From Streptomyces cyaneochromogenes (GTDB taxonomy: Bacteria; Actinomycetota; Actinomycetes; Streptomycetales; Streptomycetaceae): a stretch of 64,000 nt of DNA. Below are positions 32,964 through 41,481 of this stretch, one piece after another. A program made the position numbers and the translations under genes. The DNA lies in NCBI RefSeq assembly GCF_003963535.1, contig NZ_CP034539.1, positions 5,146,001-5,210,000 on the forward strand. The letters are read 5' to 3'. Every line of letters starts with the position of its first letter. Position 1 is the first letter of the stretch. Under the pieces are notes generated by a model. That model did no database searches and was not told the origin of the DNA. It saw only the letters and a program-made list of their open reading frames with translations.

Positions 32964-34655
32964 TCAGGCCTCCCGGCGCACCTCGACGACCCGGAACCGG
33001 TTGGCGACGAACGCCCCGTCGCACAGCGCCGAGTTGGCCGCCGGGTTGCCACCCGAGCCGTGGAAGTCGGAGAACGCGGCCGTCTGGTTGACGTACACCC
33101 CACCCGTGAGGTTCAGCGACAACTGGGCCGCCTCCTCCAGGCAGACCTCCTGGATCGCCTGCTCGACCTCGCCGTCGGTCGTGTACGCCCCGACCGTCAT
33201 CGCGCCCTTCTCCCGCACGGTCCGCCGCAGCAACTCCACGGCGTCCGCGGCCGAGTCGACCGCGACGGCGAACGACACCGGCCCGAAGCACTCGCTCATG
33301 TAGGCGGCCTCGTCATCCGGCTTGGCCCCGTCCAGCTTCACGATCACCGGCGTGCGGACCACCGCGTCCGGGAACTCCGGGTTGCTGATCTCCCGCGAGG
33401 CGAGGGCGACTTCGCCCAGCCCTGCCGCGGCCTCCAGGCGGGCCTTGACGTCCGGGTTGACGATCGCGCCGAGCAGCGCGTTCGCGCGGGCGTCGTCGCC
33501 GAGGAGGCCGTCGACCGCGCGGGCGAGGTCGGCGGTGACCTCGTCGAAGGTCCGGGGGCCCTCCTCGGTGCGGATGCCGTCGCGGGGGATGAGCAGGTTC
33601 TGCGGGGTGGTGCACATCTGGCCGCTGTACAGGGACAGCGAGAAGGCCAGGTTGGACAGCATCCCCTTGTAGTCGTCCGTGGAGTCGACGATCACCGTGT
33701 TGACGCCGGCCTTCTCCGTGTAGACCTGCGCCTGGCGGGCGTTGGCCTCCAGCCAGTCGCCGAACACGGTCGAGCCGGTGTAGTCGATGATCCGGATCTC
33801 GGGGCGGGTGGCCAGGGTCTTGGCGATGCCCTCGCCGGGGCGCTCGGCGGCCAGCGCGACCAGGTTGGGGTCGAAGCCCGCCTCGGCCAGCACCTGCCGC
33901 GCGACCTGCACGGTGAGCGCGAGCGGGAGCACCGCGCGCGGGTGGGGCTTGACCAGGACCGGGTTGCCGGTGGCCAGGGAGGCGAACAGGCCGGGGTAGC
34001 CGTTCCAGGTCGGGAAGGTGTTGCAGCCGATGAGCAGGGCGATCCCGCGCGGGACCGGCGTGAACTGCTTGGTCAGGGCCAGCGGGTCGCGCTTGCCCTG
34101 CGGCTTGGTCCACTCCGCGGTGTCGGGCGTGCGGACCTGCTCGACGTACGCGTACGCCACCGCCTCCAGGCCGCGGTCCTGCGCGTGCGGGCCGCCCGCC
34201 TGGAACGCCATCATGAAGGCCTGGCCGGAGGTGTGCATGACCGCGTGCGCGAACTCGTGGGTGCGGTCGCTGATCCGCTTGAGGATCTCCAGACAGACCA
34301 CCGCGCGCATCTCCGCGCCGGCGTCCCGCCACGCCCGCTGACCGGCCTTCATCGCCGGCAGCAGGACGTCGATGTCGGCGTGCGGATACTCGACGCCCAG
34401 CTCGATGCCGTACGGGGAGGCCTCGCCGCCCACCCAGCCGTCCGTGCCGGGCTGGCCGAGGTCCAGGCGGCCGCCGAGGAGGGCGTCGAACGCGGTCTTG
34501 CCCGCCGCCGCGTCCAGGCTGCCGTTCTCGCCGTAGGCCTTGGGGTGCTCGGGGTGCGGAGACCAGTACGCGCGCGTGCGGATCGCTTCCAGCGCCTGGT
34601 CGAGGGTGGGCCGGTGCTTCGCGATCAGCTCGTGGGCGGTCAGTTCGGCGGCCAT
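32964..34655 (-). CDS. paaN: phenylacetic acid degradation protein PaaN (aldehyde dehydrogenase family)
   Basis: A 563-residue member of the PaaN branch of the aldehyde dehydrogenase superfamily, assigned to ring-cleavage product oxidation in phenylacetate catabolism. IGCNTFPTWNGYPGLFASLATGNPVLVKPHP is the cofactor region (key parts LIGCNTFPTW and GNPVLVKPHP), YTGSTVFGDWL the NAD-binding helix, and SGQMCTTPQN carries the likely catalytic Cys. The ATG start is at 34655. It is divergent from the 3-hydroxyacyl-CoA dehydrogenase gene with a shared operator-like palindrome. No complete paaABCDE cluster is in the window. Confidence 0.93.
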   Translation of the reverse strand: MAAELTAHELIAKHRPTLDQALEAIRTRAYWSPHPEHPKAYGENGSLDAAAGKTAFDALLGGRLDLGQPGTDGWVGGEASPYGIELGVEYPHADIDVLLPAMKAGQRAWRDAGAEMRAVVCLEILKRISDRTHEFAHAVMHTSGQAFMMAFQAGGPHAQDRGLEAVAYAYVEQVRTPDTAEWTKPQGKRDPLALTKQFTPVPRGIALLIGCNTFPTWNGYPGLFASLATGNPVLVKPHPRAVLPLALTVQVARQVLAEAGFDPNLVALAAERPGEGIAKTLATRPEIRIIDYTGSTVFGDWLEANARQAQVYTEKAGVNTVIVDSTDDYKGMLSNLAFSLSLYSGQMCTTPQNLLIPRDGIRTEEGPRTFDEVTADLARAVDGLLGDDARANALLGAIVNPDVKARLEAAAGLGEVALASREISNPEFPDAVVRTPVIVKLDGAKPDDEAAYMSECFGPVSFAVAVDSAADAVELLRRTVREKGAMTVGAYTTDGEVEQAIQEVCLEEAAQLSLNLTGGVYVNQTAAFSDFHGSGGNPAANSALCDGAFVANRFRVVEVRREA

Positions 34656-34745
34656 GCGAGACCAACTCCTAGTTTCCAGAGCTCTCCGTCGAGCTCATGA
34701 CCTGGGCAGAAACATGGGCAGAGACAGCCAGTTAGAGTTAGGGTA

Positions 34746-34759
34746 ACCGAACGATCGGT
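34746..34759. promoter_or_regulatory. TetR-type operator between paaN and paaH
   Basis: ACCGAACGATCGGT is a 14-bp palindrome of form ACCGAnCGnTCGGT with short A/T asymmetry. It lies in the divergent paaN-paaH interval. The TetR gene after paaH is the obvious candidate regulator. A near-identical copy occurs at 37701-37714. Confidence 0.65.
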
Positions 34760-34783
34760 CGGGACAAGGGGGTCCGCCGCATC

Positions 34784-34792
34784 TGTGGAAAA
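34784..34792 (-). other. DnaA-box-like 9-mer
   Basis: TGTGGAAAA on the plus strand is the reverse complement of TTTTCCACA, one base from the E. coli box. It is 24 bp from the paaH start. Confidence 0.3.
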
Positions 34793-34815
34793 CCCCGTGC
34801 GGGAGGATCGCGCAC

Positions 34816-36342
34816 ATGACAGCAATCGACCTCAGCAGCCCCGTGGCCGTCGTCGGCACCGGCACCATGGGCCAGGGCATCGCCCAGGTCGCATTGGTCG
34901 CGGGCCATCCCGTACGGCTGTACGACGCCGCTCCCGGGCGCGCCCAGGACGCGGCCGACTCGATCGGCGCGCGTCTCGACCGGCTCGTCGAGAAGGACCG
35001 TCTCACCGCCGCCGATCGCGACGCGGCCCGCGCGCGGCTGCTGCCCGCCGAGTCGCTCGCCGACCTCGCGGACTGCGCCCTGGTCGTGGAAGCCGTTCTG
35101 GAGCGCCTCGACGTCAAGCAGGAGCTCTTCCGCGAGCTGGAGGGCATCGTCGGCGAGGACTGTCTCCTCGCCACCAACACCTCGTCCCTGTCCGTCACCG
35201 CGATCGGTGGCGCCCTCGCGAACCCCGGCCGCTTCGTCGGCCTGCACTTCTTCAACCCCGCCCCGCTGCTGCCGCTGGTCGAGGTCGTCTCCGGGTTCGC
35301 CTCCGACGTCACGTCGGCCACGCGCGCGTACGAGACGGCACGCGCCTGGGGCAAGACCCCGGTCGCCTGCGCCGACACCCCCGGATTCATCGTCAACCGC
35401 ATCGCCCGGCCCTTCTACGCCGAGGCCTTCGCGGTCTACGAGGCGCAAGGAGCCGACCCGGCCACCATCGACGCCGTCCTGCGGGAGTGCGGCGGCTTCA
35501 GGATGGGCGCGTTCGAGCTCACCGACCTCATCGGGCAGGACGTCAACGAGTCCGTCACGCACTCCGTGTGGCAGTCCTTCTTCCAGGACGTGCGCTTCAC
35601 GCCCTCGCTCGCCCAGCGCCGCCTGGTCGAATCGGGCCGGCTCGGCCGCAAGAGCGGACACGGCTGGTACGACTATTCCGACGGAAACGGGGCCGCCGAG
35701 CGCGACGAGCCGCACACCGCGGAGAAGCGGCCGCAGCCCGCCTACGTCGTCGCCGAGGGCGACCTGGGCCCCGCCGCCGAGCTGCTCGCGCTGATCCGCG
35801 AGGCCGGTATTCCGGTGCGCGAGGAGGACGAGGACCACGGCACCCGCCTGGTGCTGCCCGGCGGCGGCCAGCTGGCCCTCGCCGACGGCCAGACCTCGGT
35901 GGAGTTCCGGGACGTCGTGTACTTCGACCTGGCCCTCGACTACCGCCGGGCCACCCGCGTCGCCCTGTCCGCCTCCCAGGACACCTCGTCGCAGACCCTC
36001 ACCGAGGCCATCGGCCTCTTCCAGGCGCTGGGCAAGGACGTCAGCGTCATCGGTGACGTGCCAGGCATGATCGTCGCCCGCACGGTCGCCCGGATCGTCG
36101 ACCTCGCGCACGACGCCGTCGCCAAGGGCGTGGCGACCGAGGAGGACATCGACACGGCGATGCGGCTGGGTGTGAACTATCCGCTCGGCCCCTTCGAGTG
36201 GAGCCGCCGGCTCGGCCGTAACTGGGCGTACGCCCTCCTCGACGACCTGCACCTGCGCGACCCCTCCGGGCGCTACGCGCCGTCCCTCGCGCTGTACCGC
36301 CACGCGTACGCCTCCGACAAGCGGGAGGGCAACACCTCATGA
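34816..36342 (+). CDS. paaH: 3-hydroxyacyl-CoA dehydrogenase (PaaH-like)
   Basis: A 508-residue NAD-dependent dehydrogenase oxidising 3-hydroxyacyl-CoA, likely 3-hydroxyadipyl-CoA in the phenylacetate pathway. The Rossmann motif VVGTGTMGQGIAQ is at about residues 11-23. Catalytic features follow in NTSSLS (about 122), GLHFFNPAPLLPLVEV (catalytic His) and NRIARPFYAEA. A second C-terminal 3HCDH-type unit (about 400-500) has DVPGMIVARTVARI and GVNYPLGPFEW. Two such domains fit long PaaH/FadB2 types. The ATG has GGAGGATC upstream. It overlaps the TetR gene (ATGA). Confidence 0.93.
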   Translation: MTAIDLSSPVAVVGTGTMGQGIAQVALVAGHPVRLYDAAPGRAQDAADSIGARLDRLVEKDRLTAADRDAARARLLPAESLADLADCALVVEAVLERLDVKQELFRELEGIVGEDCLLATNTSSLSVTAIGGALANPGRFVGLHFFNPAPLLPLVEVVSGFASDVTSATRAYETARAWGKTPVACADTPGFIVNRIARPFYAEAFAVYEAQGADPATIDAVLRECGGFRMGAFELTDLIGQDVNESVTHSVWQSFFQDVRFTPSLAQRRLVESGRLGRKSGHGWYDYSDGNGAAERDEPHTAEKRPQPAYVVAEGDLGPAAELLALIREAGIPVREEDEDHGTRLVLPGGGQLALADGQTSVEFRDVVYFDLALDYRRATRVALSASQDTSSQTLTEAIGLFQALGKDVSVIGDVPGMIVARTVARIVDLAHDAVAKGVATEEDIDTAMRLGVNYPLGPFEWSRRLGRNWAYALLDDLHLRDPSGRYAPSLALYRHAYASDKREGNTS

Positions 36343-36929
36343 CCACCGCCAAGCGCGACACGTACACCCCGGAGACGCTGCTCTCCGTCGCCGTGCAGGT
36401 CTTCAACGAGCGCGGCTACGACGGCACCTCCATGGAGCACCTCTCCAAGGCGGCCGGCATCTCCAAGTCGTCGATCTACCACCACGTCACGGGCAAGGAG
36501 GAGCTGCTGCGCCGGGCCGTCAGCCGGGCGCTCGACGGGCTCTTCGAGATCCTCGACGAGGAACCCGCGCGCGTGGGACACGCCGCCGACCGTCTGGAGT
36601 ACGTCGTACGGCGCATGGTCGAGGTGCTCATATCCGACCTGCCGTACGTGACGCTGCTGCTGCGGGTGCGCGGCAACACCGACACCGAGCGGTGGGCGCT
36701 GGAACGGCGCCGCGACTTCGACCACCGGGTCGCCGACCTCCTGAAGGCGGCCGCCGCCGAGGGGGAGGTGCGCGCGGACGTGGAGGTGCGGCTGGCCACC
36801 CGGCTCGTCTTCGGGATGATCAACTCGATCGTGGAGTGGTACCGGCCGGACGGGCGCGGCATGAACGAGCGCGAGGTCGCGGACACGGTGGTGCGGCTGG
36901 TCTTCGGGGGACTGCGACAGGCGGGCTGA
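36339..36929 (+). CDS. TetR family transcriptional regulator
   Basis: A 196-residue repressor. The N-terminal helix-turn-helix reads TLLSVAVQVFNERGYDGTSMEHLSKAAGISKSSIYHHVTGKEELL, with ERGYDGTSMEHLSKAAG as helices 2-3 and SIYHHVTGKEEL typical of TetR. The C-terminal ligand domain is all-helical. It is translationally coupled to paaH. Probable ligand is an aryl- or acyl-CoA, as for PaaR-like regulators. The operator at 34746 and its copy at 37701 near bkdA are the best candidate targets. Confidence 0.92.
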   Translation: MTTAKRDTYTPETLLSVAVQVFNERGYDGTSMEHLSKAAGISKSSIYHHVTGKEELLRRAVSRALDGLFEILDEEPARVGHAADRLEYVVRRMVEVLISDLPYVTLLLRVRGNTDTERWALERRRDFDHRVADLLKAAAAEGEVRADVEVRLATRLVFGMINSIVEWYRPDGRGMNEREVADTVVRLVFGGLRQAG

Positions 36930-37098
36930 GCGCCACTCGATGCGACGCGCGCCTGAGCACGCGCGCGTGGGCGGTTGAGATATGTCGCCCGATGTCCCCG
37001 GTCGGTACCGGCTGCTGGGCTGTGCCGCATGACCCGGAACGACCTACGGCCCTCCGATGCCATGTGGATGACCGCGGCCTGAGCGGCGGGGCCGGCGC

Positions 37099-37599
37099 TC
37101 AGCCCTGCGGCTCCAGGTCCTCCTCCTCGAACACCAGCAGCGTGCGGGTGCTGAGCACCTCGGGGATGGCCTGGAGGCGGGTGAGGACCAGCTCACGCAG
37201 GGCGCGGTTGTCGGGCGTGTGCACCAGGAGCAGGACGTCGAAGTCGCCGCCCACCAGCGCGATGTGGGAGGCGCCGGGCAGCTGTCGGAGCTGTTCGCGC
37301 ACCGTGCGCCAGGTGTTCTGGACGATCTTGAGGGTGATGTAGGCCGATGTGCCGTGGCCCGCGCGTTCGTGGTTGACGCGGGCGCCGAAACCGCGGATGA
37401 CGCCGTCCTCGACGAGGCGGTTGATACGGGCGTAGGCGTTGGCGCGCGAGACATGGACCCGTTCGGCGACCGACCTTATCGACGCGCGGCCGTCCGCCTG
37501 GAGCATCTGCAGGATGTCCTGATCGATGGCGTCGAGCGGACGCGCCGGCGGCAGGGGGGTGCCGCCGTCCGGGCTTTCGGCCATTTGTTCAGGCGCCAT
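37099..37599 (-). CDS. bkdR: Lrp/AsnC family regulator, BkdR-like
   Basis: A 166-residue regulator. The N-terminal helix-turn-helix covers DAIDQDILQMLQADGRASIRSVAERVHVSRANAYARINRL, whose recognition part is SRANAYARINRL. The C-terminal RAM domain has ALVGGDFDVLLLV. The ATG at 37599 follows GGTGGGGGGAC. It is divergent from the first bkdABC operon, the usual place for BkdR, which controls branched-chain 2-oxoacid dehydrogenase genes in response to branched-chain amino acids in other bacteria. An inverted repeat at 37642-37669 lies just upstream. Confidence 0.92.
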   Translation of the reverse strand: MAPEQMAESPDGGTPLPPARPLDAIDQDILQMLQADGRASIRSVAERVHVSRANAYARINRLVEDGVIRGFGARVNHERAGHGTSAYITLKIVQNTWRTVREQLRQLPGASHIALVGGDFDVLLLVHTPDNRALRELVLTRLQAIPEVLSTRTLLVFEEEDLEPQG

Positions 37600-37641
37600 G
37601 TCCCCCCACCTTCCCGCCGTGGACGTACTGCGTTCATTGGA

Positions 37642-37669
37642 GGCTGTGGAGAACCGTTTGTCCACAGCC
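37642..37669. promoter_or_regulatory. inverted repeat in bkdR-bkdA interval
   Basis: GGCTGTGGA at 37642-37650 and TCCACAGCC at 37661-37669 are perfect complements with a 10-nt gap. The right arm overlaps TTGTCCACA at 37658-37666, a DnaA-box-like 9-mer. It could be a BkdR site; that is inference. Confidence 0.45.
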
Positions 37670-37700
37670 TGAGGGGGCCTGTAGCCAAAATGTGCCGACG

Positions 37701-37714
37701 ACCGAACAATCGGT
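37701..37714. promoter_or_regulatory. second copy of the ACCGAACnATCGGT palindrome
   Basis: ACCGAACAATCGGT differs at one base from the paaN-paaH operator at 34746. It lies 61 bp upstream of bkdA, in the likely promoter zone. Confidence 0.6.
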
Positions 37715-37774
37715 AGGTGAGGCGCGTCACCGAAGCCGCGCCTCCCGTAGCCGCTCCCACGAGGAGGTGCCGTC

Positions 37775-38911
37775 ATGACGGTCATGGAGCAGCGGGGCGC
37801 GTATCGGCCATCGCCGCCGCCCGCCTGGCAGCCCCGTATGGACCCCGCGCCGCTGCTGCCCGACGCCGAGCCCTACCGCGTCCTCGGCACCGAGGCGGCC
37901 GCGAAGGCCGATCCCGGCCTGCTGCGCCGGCTGTACGCCGGGCTGGTGCGGGGCCGTCGGTACAACGCGCAGGCGACCGCGCTCACGAAGCAGGGCCGCC
38001 TCGCGGTGTATCCGTCCAGCACCGGCCAGGAGGCCTGTGAGATCGCCGCCGCGCTGGCCCTCGAGGAGCGCGACTGGCTCTTCCCGAGCTACCGCGACAC
38101 CCTCGCCGCCGTCGCACGCGGCGTGGACCCCGTCGCGGCCCTGACCCTGCTGCGCGGCGACTGGCACACCGGCTACGACCCGCACGAGCACCGCGTGGCC
38201 CCCCTGTGCACGCCGCTCGCCACCCAGCTCCCGCACGCCGTCGGCCTCGCGCACGCCGCCCGCCTCAAGGGCGACGACGTGGTCGCGCTCGCCATGGTCG
38301 GCGACGGCGGCACCAGCGAGGGCGACTTCCACGAGGCGCTGAACTTCGCCGCCGTGTGGCAGGCGCCGGTCGTCTTCCTGGTCCAGAACAACGGCTTCGC
38401 GATCTCCGTGCCGCTCGCCAAGCAGACCGCGGCCCCCTCGCTGGCCCACAAGGCCGTCGGCTACGGCATGCCCGGCCGCCTGGTCGACGGCAACGACGCG
38501 GCCGCCGTGCACGAGGTGCTGAGCGACGCCGTACGGCACGCGCGCGCGGGTGGCGGACCGACGCTGATCGAGGCGATCACCTACCGCATCGACGCCCACA
38601 CCAACGCCGACGACGCGACCCGCTACCGCGGCGACTCCGAGGTCGACACCTGGCGCGGGCACGACCCGATCGCGCTCCTGGAGCACGAGCTGACCGAGCG
38701 CGGCCTCCTCGACGAGGCCGGCAAGCAGGCCGCCCGGGACGCCGCCGAGGCCATGGCCGCCGACCTGCGCGAACGCATGAACCAGGACCCGGCGCTCGAC
38801 CCGATGGACCTGTTCACGCACGTGTACGCCGAGCCCACCCCGCAACTGCGCGAACAGCGTGACCAGTTGCAGGCCGAGCTCGACGCCGAGTCGGAAGGCC
38901 CGCACCGATGA
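37775..38911 (+). CDS. bkdA: branched-chain 2-oxoacid dehydrogenase E1 alpha
   Basis: A 378-residue thiamine-pyrophosphate subunit of the complex that decarboxylates 2-oxoacids from Leu, Ile and Val, giving starters for branched fatty acids and polyketides. The TPP motif is GDGGTSEGDFHEALNFAAVW with NN at QNNGFAIS (about residues 190-220). The phosphorylation-loop region reads YRIDAHTNADDATRYRG. The ATG follows GAGGAGGTG by 5 nt. The stop overlaps bkdB (ATGA). First gene of a three-gene operon divergent from bkdR. A paralogous set is at 55875-59488. Confidence 0.95.
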   Translation: MTVMEQRGAYRPSPPPAWQPRMDPAPLLPDAEPYRVLGTEAAAKADPGLLRRLYAGLVRGRRYNAQATALTKQGRLAVYPSSTGQEACEIAAALALEERDWLFPSYRDTLAAVARGVDPVAALTLLRGDWHTGYDPHEHRVAPLCTPLATQLPHAVGLAHAARLKGDDVVALAMVGDGGTSEGDFHEALNFAAVWQAPVVFLVQNNGFAISVPLAKQTAAPSLAHKAVGYGMPGRLVDGNDAAAVHEVLSDAVRHARAGGGPTLIEAITYRIDAHTNADDATRYRGDSEVDTWRGHDPIALLEHELTERGLLDEAGKQAARDAAEAMAADLRERMNQDPALDPMDLFTHVYAEPTPQLREQRDQLQAELDAESEGPHR

Positions 38912-39912
38912 CCACCGTCGCCGTCAAGCCGGCCACCATGGCACAGGCCCTCACGCGCGCGATGCGCGACGCCATGGCCGACGACCCCACCGTGCACGTC
39001 ATGGGCGAGGACGTCGGCACCCTCGGCGGTGTCTTCCGCGTCACCGACGGGCTCGCCAAGGAGTTCGGCGAGGACCGCTGCACGGACACCCCGCTGGCCG
39101 AGGCGGGCATCCTGGGCACCGCGGTGGGCATGGCCATGTACGGCCTGCGCCCGGTCGTGGAGATGCAGTTCGACGCGTTCGCCTACCCGGCGTTCGAGCA
39201 GCTCATCTCGCACGTGGCGCGCATGCGCAACCGCACCCGCGGCAAGATGCCGCTCCCGATCACCGTCCGCGTCCCCTACGGCGGCGGCATCGGCGGCGTC
39301 GAGCACCACAGCGACTCGTCCGAGGCGTACTACATGGCGACTCCGGGGCTCCATGTCGTCGCGCCCGCGACCGTCGCCGACGCCTACGGGCTGCTGCGCG
39401 CCGCCATCGCCTCCGACGACCCGGTCGTCTTCCTGGAGCCCAAGCGGCTGTACTGGTCGAAGGACTCCTGGAACCCGGAGGACCCGCAGACCGTTGAACC
39501 GATTGGCCGCGCGGTGGTGCGGCGCTCGGGGAGGAGCGCCACGCTCATCACGTACGGACCGTCCGTGCCCGTCTGCCTCGAAGCCGCCGAGGCGGCGCGG
39601 GAGGAGGGCTGGGACCTGGAAGTCGTCGACCTGCGCTCGCTGGTGCCGTTCGACGACGAGACGGTCGCGGCCTCGGTACGGCGGACCGGGCGAGCGGTCG
39701 TCGTACACGAGTCGGGCGGGTTCGGCGGCCCGGGAGGGGAGATCGCGGCCCGCGTCACGGAGCGCTGCTTCCACCACCTGGAGGCACCGGTGCTGCGCGT
39801 GGCCGGGTTCGACATCCCCTACCCGCCGCCGATGCTGGAGCGTCACCACCTGCCCGGCGTGGACCGGATCCTGGACGCCGTGGGGCGTCTGCAGTGGGAG
39901 GCCGAGAGCTGA
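38908..39912 (+). CDS. bkdB: branched-chain 2-oxoacid dehydrogenase E1 beta
   Basis: A 334-residue transketolase-like subunit pairing with BkdA. VHVMGEDVGTLGGVFRVT, FPxxx-like PLAEAGILGTAVGMAMYGLRPVVEMQF and RVPYGGGIGGVEHHSDSSEAY are all family blocks. The C-terminal part has VHESGGFGGPGGEIAARV. Start and stop overlap both neighbours. Length is normal. Confidence 0.95.
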   Translation: MTTVAVKPATMAQALTRAMRDAMADDPTVHVMGEDVGTLGGVFRVTDGLAKEFGEDRCTDTPLAEAGILGTAVGMAMYGLRPVVEMQFDAFAYPAFEQLISHVARMRNRTRGKMPLPITVRVPYGGGIGGVEHHSDSSEAYYMATPGLHVVAPATVADAYGLLRAAIASDDPVVFLEPKRLYWSKDSWNPEDPQTVEPIGRAVVRRSGRSATLITYGPSVPVCLEAAEAAREEGWDLEVVDLRSLVPFDDETVAASVRRTGRAVVVHESGGFGGPGGEIAARVTERCFHHLEAPVLRVAGFDIPYPPPMLERHHLPGVDRILDAVGRLQWEAES

Positions 39913-41417
39913 TGGCACAGGTGCTTGAGTTCAAGCTCCCCGACCTCGGGGAGGGGCTCACCGAGGCGGAGATCGTCCGCTGGCTGGTGGAGGTCGGTGA
40001 CGTCGTCGCCGTCGACCAGCCGGTCGTCGAGGTCGAGACGGCCAAGGCGATGGTCGACATCCCCTGTCCCTACGCCGGCGTGGTCACGGCCCGCTTCGGC
40101 GAGGAGGGCGCGGAGCTGCCCGTCGGCGCGCCGCTGCTGACGGTGGCCGTGGGGGCGCCCGCATCCGGCGGTCCGGCCGAGGCGCCGGGCGGCAGCTCGG
40201 ACGAGGGCTCGGGCAACGTCCTCGTGGGCTACGGCACCGGTGCGCCCCCGGAGCGGCGCAGGCGGGTGCGGCCTGCCGTGCCGACGACGTCGACGGGTCG
40301 GCCGTCGGGTGGGGCGGCGAACGGGGCCGCTCCGCGCGAGGCCGCTCCGGCCGCCGAGCACGCCGCCACCGGCGTGGCACGCCCCGTCGGCACGGGCGCC
40401 GCGGCGGGGCACGGCCCCGTCGGGCACAGCCATGACACCGCCCCGGCCGACGAGGAGACCCGCAGCGAAGGCCCCGTGCCCGTGATCTCCCCCCTCGTCC
40501 GCCGCCTCGCCCGCGAGCACGGCCTGGACTTGCGGGAGCTGCACGGCTCCGGGCCGGACGGGCTGATCCTGCGCGCCGACGTGGAGTACGCGCTGCGGGC
40601 CGCCGAGGTGCACGGACGCACGGCACAGCCGTCGGCCGAGCCGCACATGCGCATGACGCCGACGACCCCGGCCGCCTCCGCGCCCGTCCCGCCCGCGCAG
40701 ACCCCCGTCCGCTCCTCCGCCCCGCCCGCCGGCATCCGCACCCCCCTCAAGGGCATCCGCGGTGCCGTCGCCGACAAGCTCTCCCGCAGCCGGCGGGAGA
40801 TCCCGGACGCGACGTGCTGGGTGGACGCCGACGCGACGGAGCTCATGCGGGCGCGCACGGCGATGAACGCCGCCGGCGGGCCGAAGATCTCCCTGCTCGC
40901 CCTGCTGGCCCGTATCTGCACGGCCGCCCTGGCCCGGTTCCCCGAGCTCAACTCCACGGTCGACATGGAGGCCAGGGAGATCGTCCAGCTCGACCACGTG
41001 CACCTCGGGTTCGCCGCGCAGACCGAGCGGGGACTGGTCGTCCCGGTCGTGCGGGACGCGCACGCACGGGACGCGGAGTCGCTGACCGCGGAGTTCGCCC
41101 GGCTGACCGAGGCGGCCCGCACGGGCACCCTCACGCCCGCGGAACTCACCGGCGGCACCTTCACGTTGAACAACTACGGCGTGTTCGGCGTCGACGGCTC
41201 CACGCCGATCATCAACCACCCCGAGGCCGCGATGCTCGGCGTCGGCCGCATCATCCCCAAGCCCTGGGTGCACGAGGGCGAGCTGGCGGTGCGGCAGATC
41301 GTGGAGCTCTCGCTCACCTTCGACCACCGGGTCTGCGACGGCGGCACCGCGGGCGGCTTCCTGCGCTACGTGGCGGACTGCGTGGAACAGCCGGCGGTGC
41401 TGCTGCGCACACTGTGA
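39912..41417 (+). CDS. bkdC: branched-chain 2-oxoacid dehydrogenase E2 (lipoamide acyltransferase)
   Basis: A 501-residue core acyltransferase. Residues 1-80 form one lipoyl domain with the modified Lys in VETAKAMVDIP (about 44). An Ala/Gly/Pro-rich linker follows, then a peripheral-subunit-binding domain with SPLVRRLAREHGLDL (about 195-230) and the catalytic domain from about 280. The active-site block is SLTFDHRVCDGGTAGGFL near the end. ATG overlaps the bkdB stop by 1 nt. Together with BkdA and BkdB it lacks a local E3; a shared lipoamide dehydrogenase is presumed. Confidence 0.95.
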   Translation: MAQVLEFKLPDLGEGLTEAEIVRWLVEVGDVVAVDQPVVEVETAKAMVDIPCPYAGVVTARFGEEGAELPVGAPLLTVAVGAPASGGPAEAPGGSSDEGSGNVLVGYGTGAPPERRRRVRPAVPTTSTGRPSGGAANGAAPREAAPAAEHAATGVARPVGTGAAAGHGPVGHSHDTAPADEETRSEGPVPVISPLVRRLAREHGLDLRELHGSGPDGLILRADVEYALRAAEVHGRTAQPSAEPHMRMTPTTPAASAPVPPAQTPVRSSAPPAGIRTPLKGIRGAVADKLSRSRREIPDATCWVDADATELMRARTAMNAAGGPKISLLALLARICTAALARFPELNSTVDMEAREIVQLDHVHLGFAAQTERGLVVPVVRDAHARDAESLTAEFARLTEAARTGTLTPAELTGGTFTLNNYGVFGVDGSTPIINHPEAAMLGVGRIIPKPWVHEGELAVRQIVELSLTFDHRVCDGGTAGGFLRYVADCVEQPAVLLRTL

Positions 41418-41469
41418 CGGATGCGCCACCGGCCCCCTCCCCTGCGTTCCCTGTGATCGCGAAGGCACG

Positions 41470-41475
41470 CATACT
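41470..41475 (+). promoter_or_regulatory. -10 element, leaderless mobA-type gene
   Basis: CATACT ends 6 nt before the GTG at 41482. Confidence 0.4.
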
Positions 41476-41481
41476 CGGGGG

